Source: Photobacterium chitinilyticum
GTDB taxonomy: Bacteria; Pseudomonadota; Gammaproteobacteria; Enterobacterales; Vibrionaceae
NCBI RefSeq assembly: GCF_004104355.1
Contig: NZ_RJLM01000004.1
Span: forward strand, 1 to 64,000
Direction: 5' to 3'
DNA length: 64,000 nt
Below, one piece after another: positions 61,905 through 64,000 of this stretch (its first letter is position 1; each line of letters starts with the position of its first letter). The notes below the pieces were generated by a model, which ran no database searches, had not been told where the DNA came from, and worked only from the letters and a program-made list of their open reading frames with translations. A program made the position numbers and the translations under genes.

Positions 61905-63209
61905 ATGAAATTTCCAGGCCAACGAAAATCAAAGCATTACTTCCCTGTACATGCGCGCGATCCTCTTCTCAGTCAAGCCAAACAAGAAAAGCGCCTTGCG
62001 CGAACCCATGTAGTGGGGATCGACCAGACTCTGGTGGATATTGAAGCGTGTGTCGATGATGAATTCCTGGAACGCTATGAGCTAAGTAAAGGCCACTCGC
62101 TAGTCATTTCTGATGAAAAAGCAGAAGCGCTGTATCAAGAGCTGAAAGAAAATGATCTGATCAGCCATGAGTTTGCTGGTGGCACGATTGGCAATACCCT
62201 GCACAATTACTCTGTACTGGCTGACGACAAATCAGTATTGCTTGGTGTTATGAGCAAAGATATCGAAATAGGTAGCTATGCATACCGTTATCTTTGCAAT
62301 ACCTCAAGCCGTATGGATATGAACCACCTTCAGCCTGTACATGGTCCTATTGGTCGTTGTTTCGCGTTGATCTCGAAAGAAGGCGAGCGTACGTTTGCCA
62401 TCAATGAAGGTCGAATGAACCAGCTGGATCCGAGCAGCATACCTGAAACGGTATTCAAGGGTGCATCGGCCTTGGTGCTGACTGCCTACTTGGTGCGCTG
62501 CAAAGAAGGCGATCCGATGCCGGAAGCAACGATGCGTGCCATTGAGTATGCGAAAAAGCACGATGTGCCTGTGGTACTAACATTGGGAACCAAATTCGTT
62601 ATTGAAGACGATCCGCAGTGGTGGCGTGACTTCCTACGTGATCATGTGACTGTTGTTGCGATGAACGAAGATGAAGCCGAAGCATTAACTGGAGAGGCGG
62701 ATCCGCTAGTTGCATCCGAAAAAACCCTGGAATGGGTAGATTTGGTTCTGTGCACTGCAGGTCCTGTTGGTTTGTATACGGCCGGTTATACCGAAGATGA
62801 AGCTAAGCGTGAAACGAGCCTGCCATTATTGCCGGGTGATATCCCTGAATTCAATCGCTATGAGTTTAGTCGTCCAATGCTGAAAAATGATTGTGAGAAT
62901 CCGCTGAAAGTGTATTCTCACATTGCTCCGTACATGGGTGGTCCAGAGCGCATCAAGAACACCAATGGTGCCGGTGACGGCGCACTGTCTGCACTACTGC
63001 ACGATATGTCGGCCAATCGCTACCACAGAGAGAATGTACCGAAGTCGAGCAAGCACCAGCATAACTTCCTGACTTATTCGTCGTTCTCCCAAGTTTGCCT
63101 ATATTCAAACCGTGTGAGTTATGAAGTACTGGCCCAGCATTCGCCACGTCTGTCTCGTGGTCTGCCAGAGCGTGAAGTTAGCCTGGAAGAAGCATACTGG
63201 GAACGTTAA
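61905..63209 (+). CDS. gsk: Inosine-guanosine kinase
   Basis: This 434-aa PfkB-family kinase phosphorylates inosine and guanosine to their 5'-monophosphates in purine salvage. The C-terminal PfkB signature NTNGAGDGALSALLHD (about residues 352-367) with the catalytic Asp, the GGTIGNTLHNYSVLA substrate region (about 91-105) and family length agree. Position after hemH matches the enterobacterial order. Confidence 0.95.
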   Translation: MKFPGQRKSKHYFPVHARDPLLSQAKQEKRLARTHVVGIDQTLVDIEACVDDEFLERYELSKGHSLVISDEKAEALYQELKENDLISHEFAGGTIGNTLHNYSVLADDKSVLLGVMSKDIEIGSYAYRYLCNTSSRMDMNHLQPVHGPIGRCFALISKEGERTFAINEGRMNQLDPSSIPETVFKGASALVLTAYLVRCKEGDPMPEATMRAIEYAKKHDVPVVLTLGTKFVIEDDPQWWRDFLRDHVTVVAMNEDEAEALTGEADPLVASEKTLEWVDLVLCTAGPVGLYTAGYTEDEAKRETSLPLLPGDIPEFNRYEFSRPMLKNDCENPLKVYSHIAPYMGGPERIKNTNGAGDGALSALLHDMSANRYHRENVPKSSKHQHNFLTYSSFSQVCLYSNRVSYEVLAQHSPRLSRGLPEREVSLEEAYWER

Positions 63210-63250
63210 GCCCTAGGGGCGAGGCGTAAGAACCGAGTATCGAGAATAAT

Positions 63251-63280
63251 AAAAACCGCCGGAAGGCGGTTTTTTTGTTT
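63251..63280 (+). terminator. Terminator after gsk
   Basis: AACCGCC-ggaa-GGCGGTT is a 7-bp stem followed by seven T. Confidence 0.92.
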
Positions 63281-63304
63281 TTAGGAGCTTGATACCCCCT
63301 CCCA

Positions 63305-63350
63305 GCCTCCCCTTGAAAAGGGGAGGAGCAAAGGCTTTGCTCGCAGAGTG
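63305..63350. repeat. 46-bp intergenic repeat, copy 1
   Basis: The unit starts GCCTCCCCTTGAAAAGGGGA and contains two hairpins: CCTCCCC / GGGGAGG and GAGCAAA / TTTGCTC. Copy 2 lies 181 bp downstream in the same orientation. Confidence 0.85.
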
Positions 63351-63485
63351 TTAGTGCTGAACCAGTTCTTCCCCTTGTTCGATGATGGCTGGGAGAGCGA
63401 GGAAGTTGATAGAAGGGGAAGTTAGATGGGGTTGCTTCTCTGGAGGGGTTGTTGCGGTGAGGTTTGGTGAAATTAACCCTTCCCT

Positions 63486-63531
63486 GCCTCCCCTTGAAAA
63501 GAGGAGGAGCAAGGGCTTTGCTCGCAGAGTG
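63486..63531. repeat. 46-bp intergenic repeat, copy 2
   Basis: This copy is identical to copy 1 at 44 of 46 positions. The sequence between the copies holds a further inverted pair (TTCCCCTT and AAGGGGAA). Both copies lie between gsk and asnB and resemble REP-like intergenic elements. Confidence 0.85.
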
Positions 63532-63544
63532 ATAGCGCAATAAC

Positions 63545-63571
63545 AAAAAACGAGAGCTCATGGCTCTCGTT
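63545..63571 (-). terminator. Terminator of asnB
   Basis: On the minus strand AACGAGAGCC / GCTCTCGTT is followed by a T-run. Confidence 0.85.
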
Positions 63572-63597
63572 TCAGTATTTAGATGATAACTGGGCCG

Positions 63598-64000
63598 TTA
63601 AGCTTTTTGTTCATAAGCTTCATTGTGAACGGCGGCAACAGCTCGGCCTGATGGGTCTGCACTGTTTTTGAAGCTCTCGTCCCACTCAATAGCTTTGGCA
63701 CTTGAACAAGCGATTGACGGGCCTCCTGGGACACATTTCGCGGCATCTTCCAGCGGGAATAGCTCTTCGAAGATCTCGCGGTACATATAGCCTTCTTTGG
63801 TAGTTGGCGTGTTATACGGGAAGCGGAACTTCGCAGTTTCAAGTTGTTGCTCGGTCACTTTGGCGTCGGCGAGCTCTCTCAGAGAGTCAATCCAGCTGTA
63901 ACCTACGCCATCAGAGAACTGTTCTTTCTGGCGCCATGCGACAGATTCTGGCAGGTAATGGCCAAAACACTCACGGAGGATGTGTTTCTCCATTTTACCG
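63598..64000 (-). CDS. asnB: Asparagine synthase B, C-terminal part (partial)
   Basis: The frame is open to the right window edge and encodes the last 134 residues of glutamine-hydrolysing asparagine synthase. The segments KHILRECF, LPESVAWRQKEQFSDGVGYSWIDSL (shown as LPESVAWRQKEQFSDGVG and YSWIDSL) and PLEDAAKCVPGGPSIACS are typical of AsnB. The enzyme makes asparagine from aspartate and glutamine with ATP. The glutaminase domain and the ATP-binding loop lie outside the window. gsk and asnB converge. Confidence 0.9.
   Translation of the reverse strand, partial: GKMEKHILRECFGHYLPESVAWRQKEQFSDGVGYSWIDSLRELADAKVTEQQLETAKFRFPYNTPTTKEGYMYREIFEELFPLEDAAKCVPGGPSIACSSAKAIEWDESFKNSADPSGRAVAAVHNEAYEQKA

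Overview
The window comes from a marine gammaproteobacterium of the Vibrionaceae, most likely Photobacterium or a close genus such as Grimontia or Enterovibrio. The main evidence is a toxR-toxS pair beside htpG, OmpU/OmpL-type porins, and the enterobacterial-Vibrio block rsmS(ybaM)-priC-ybaN-apt-dnaX-ybaB-recR-htpG-adk-hemH-gsk-asnB. That block fills the right third. The left two thirds are accessory sugar, chemotaxis and metal genes. Genus placement is an inference from gene content only.

Layout. 1-251: 3' end of a group II intron (maturase tail plus ribozyme domains V and VI). 460-4207: small unknown genes, a probable independently transcribed RNA with a 28-codon ORF, an SgrR-like sugar-stress regulator, a 50-aa membrane peptide and a NifW-like protein. 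4261-11614: a LacI-type regulator divergent from a mannose-family PTS operon (fused class I mannose-6-phosphate isomerase, EIIA, EIIB, EIIC, EIID, AGE-family epimerase/isomerase, cupin-type phosphoglucose isomerase). 11635-23892: a large L-ascorbate (ula) island with two paralogous PTS permeases (UlaAB + UlaC, and a one-chain EIICBA), two UlaR repressors, UlaD, UlaE, UlaF, UlaG, a HAD phosphatase and an orphan enzyme I N-terminal domain. 24038-31829: unknown membrane and outer-membrane proteins, two divergent chemoreceptors, a GcvR-like ACT protein, LpxM and UgpQ. 31877-33693: MarR + DmeF metal efflux with a palindromic operator cluster. 33735-40866: a copper efflux operon (Cys/His-rich peptide, CusC, CusB-CusF fusion, CusA, cupredoxin) behind a CueR-type promoter. 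41001-64000: a coiled-coil lipoprotein and then the conserved housekeeping block, interrupted by an HDAC-like protein, a TSUP transporter, dinG, two porins and toxRS.

How the genes work together. The ula genes form a full route: ascorbate is imported and phosphorylated (UlaABC or EIICBA2), UlaG opens the lactone, UlaD decarboxylates 3-keto-L-gulonate-6-P, UlaE and UlaF epimerise to D-xylulose-5-P. A direct repeat of AATCAY with 10-bp period occurs at five places in this island and is the best candidate UlaR operator. The orphan EI-N domain and the duplicated permease suggest an extra layer of PTS control. The mannose-type operon can take an imported hexose-6-P through fructose-6-P to glucose-6-P. 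The cus operon has the 19-bp spacer expected of a MerR-family activated promoter. dnaX carries the E. coli-type A AAA AAG frameshift site with an upstream SD-like element, predicting a 516-aa gamma subunit.
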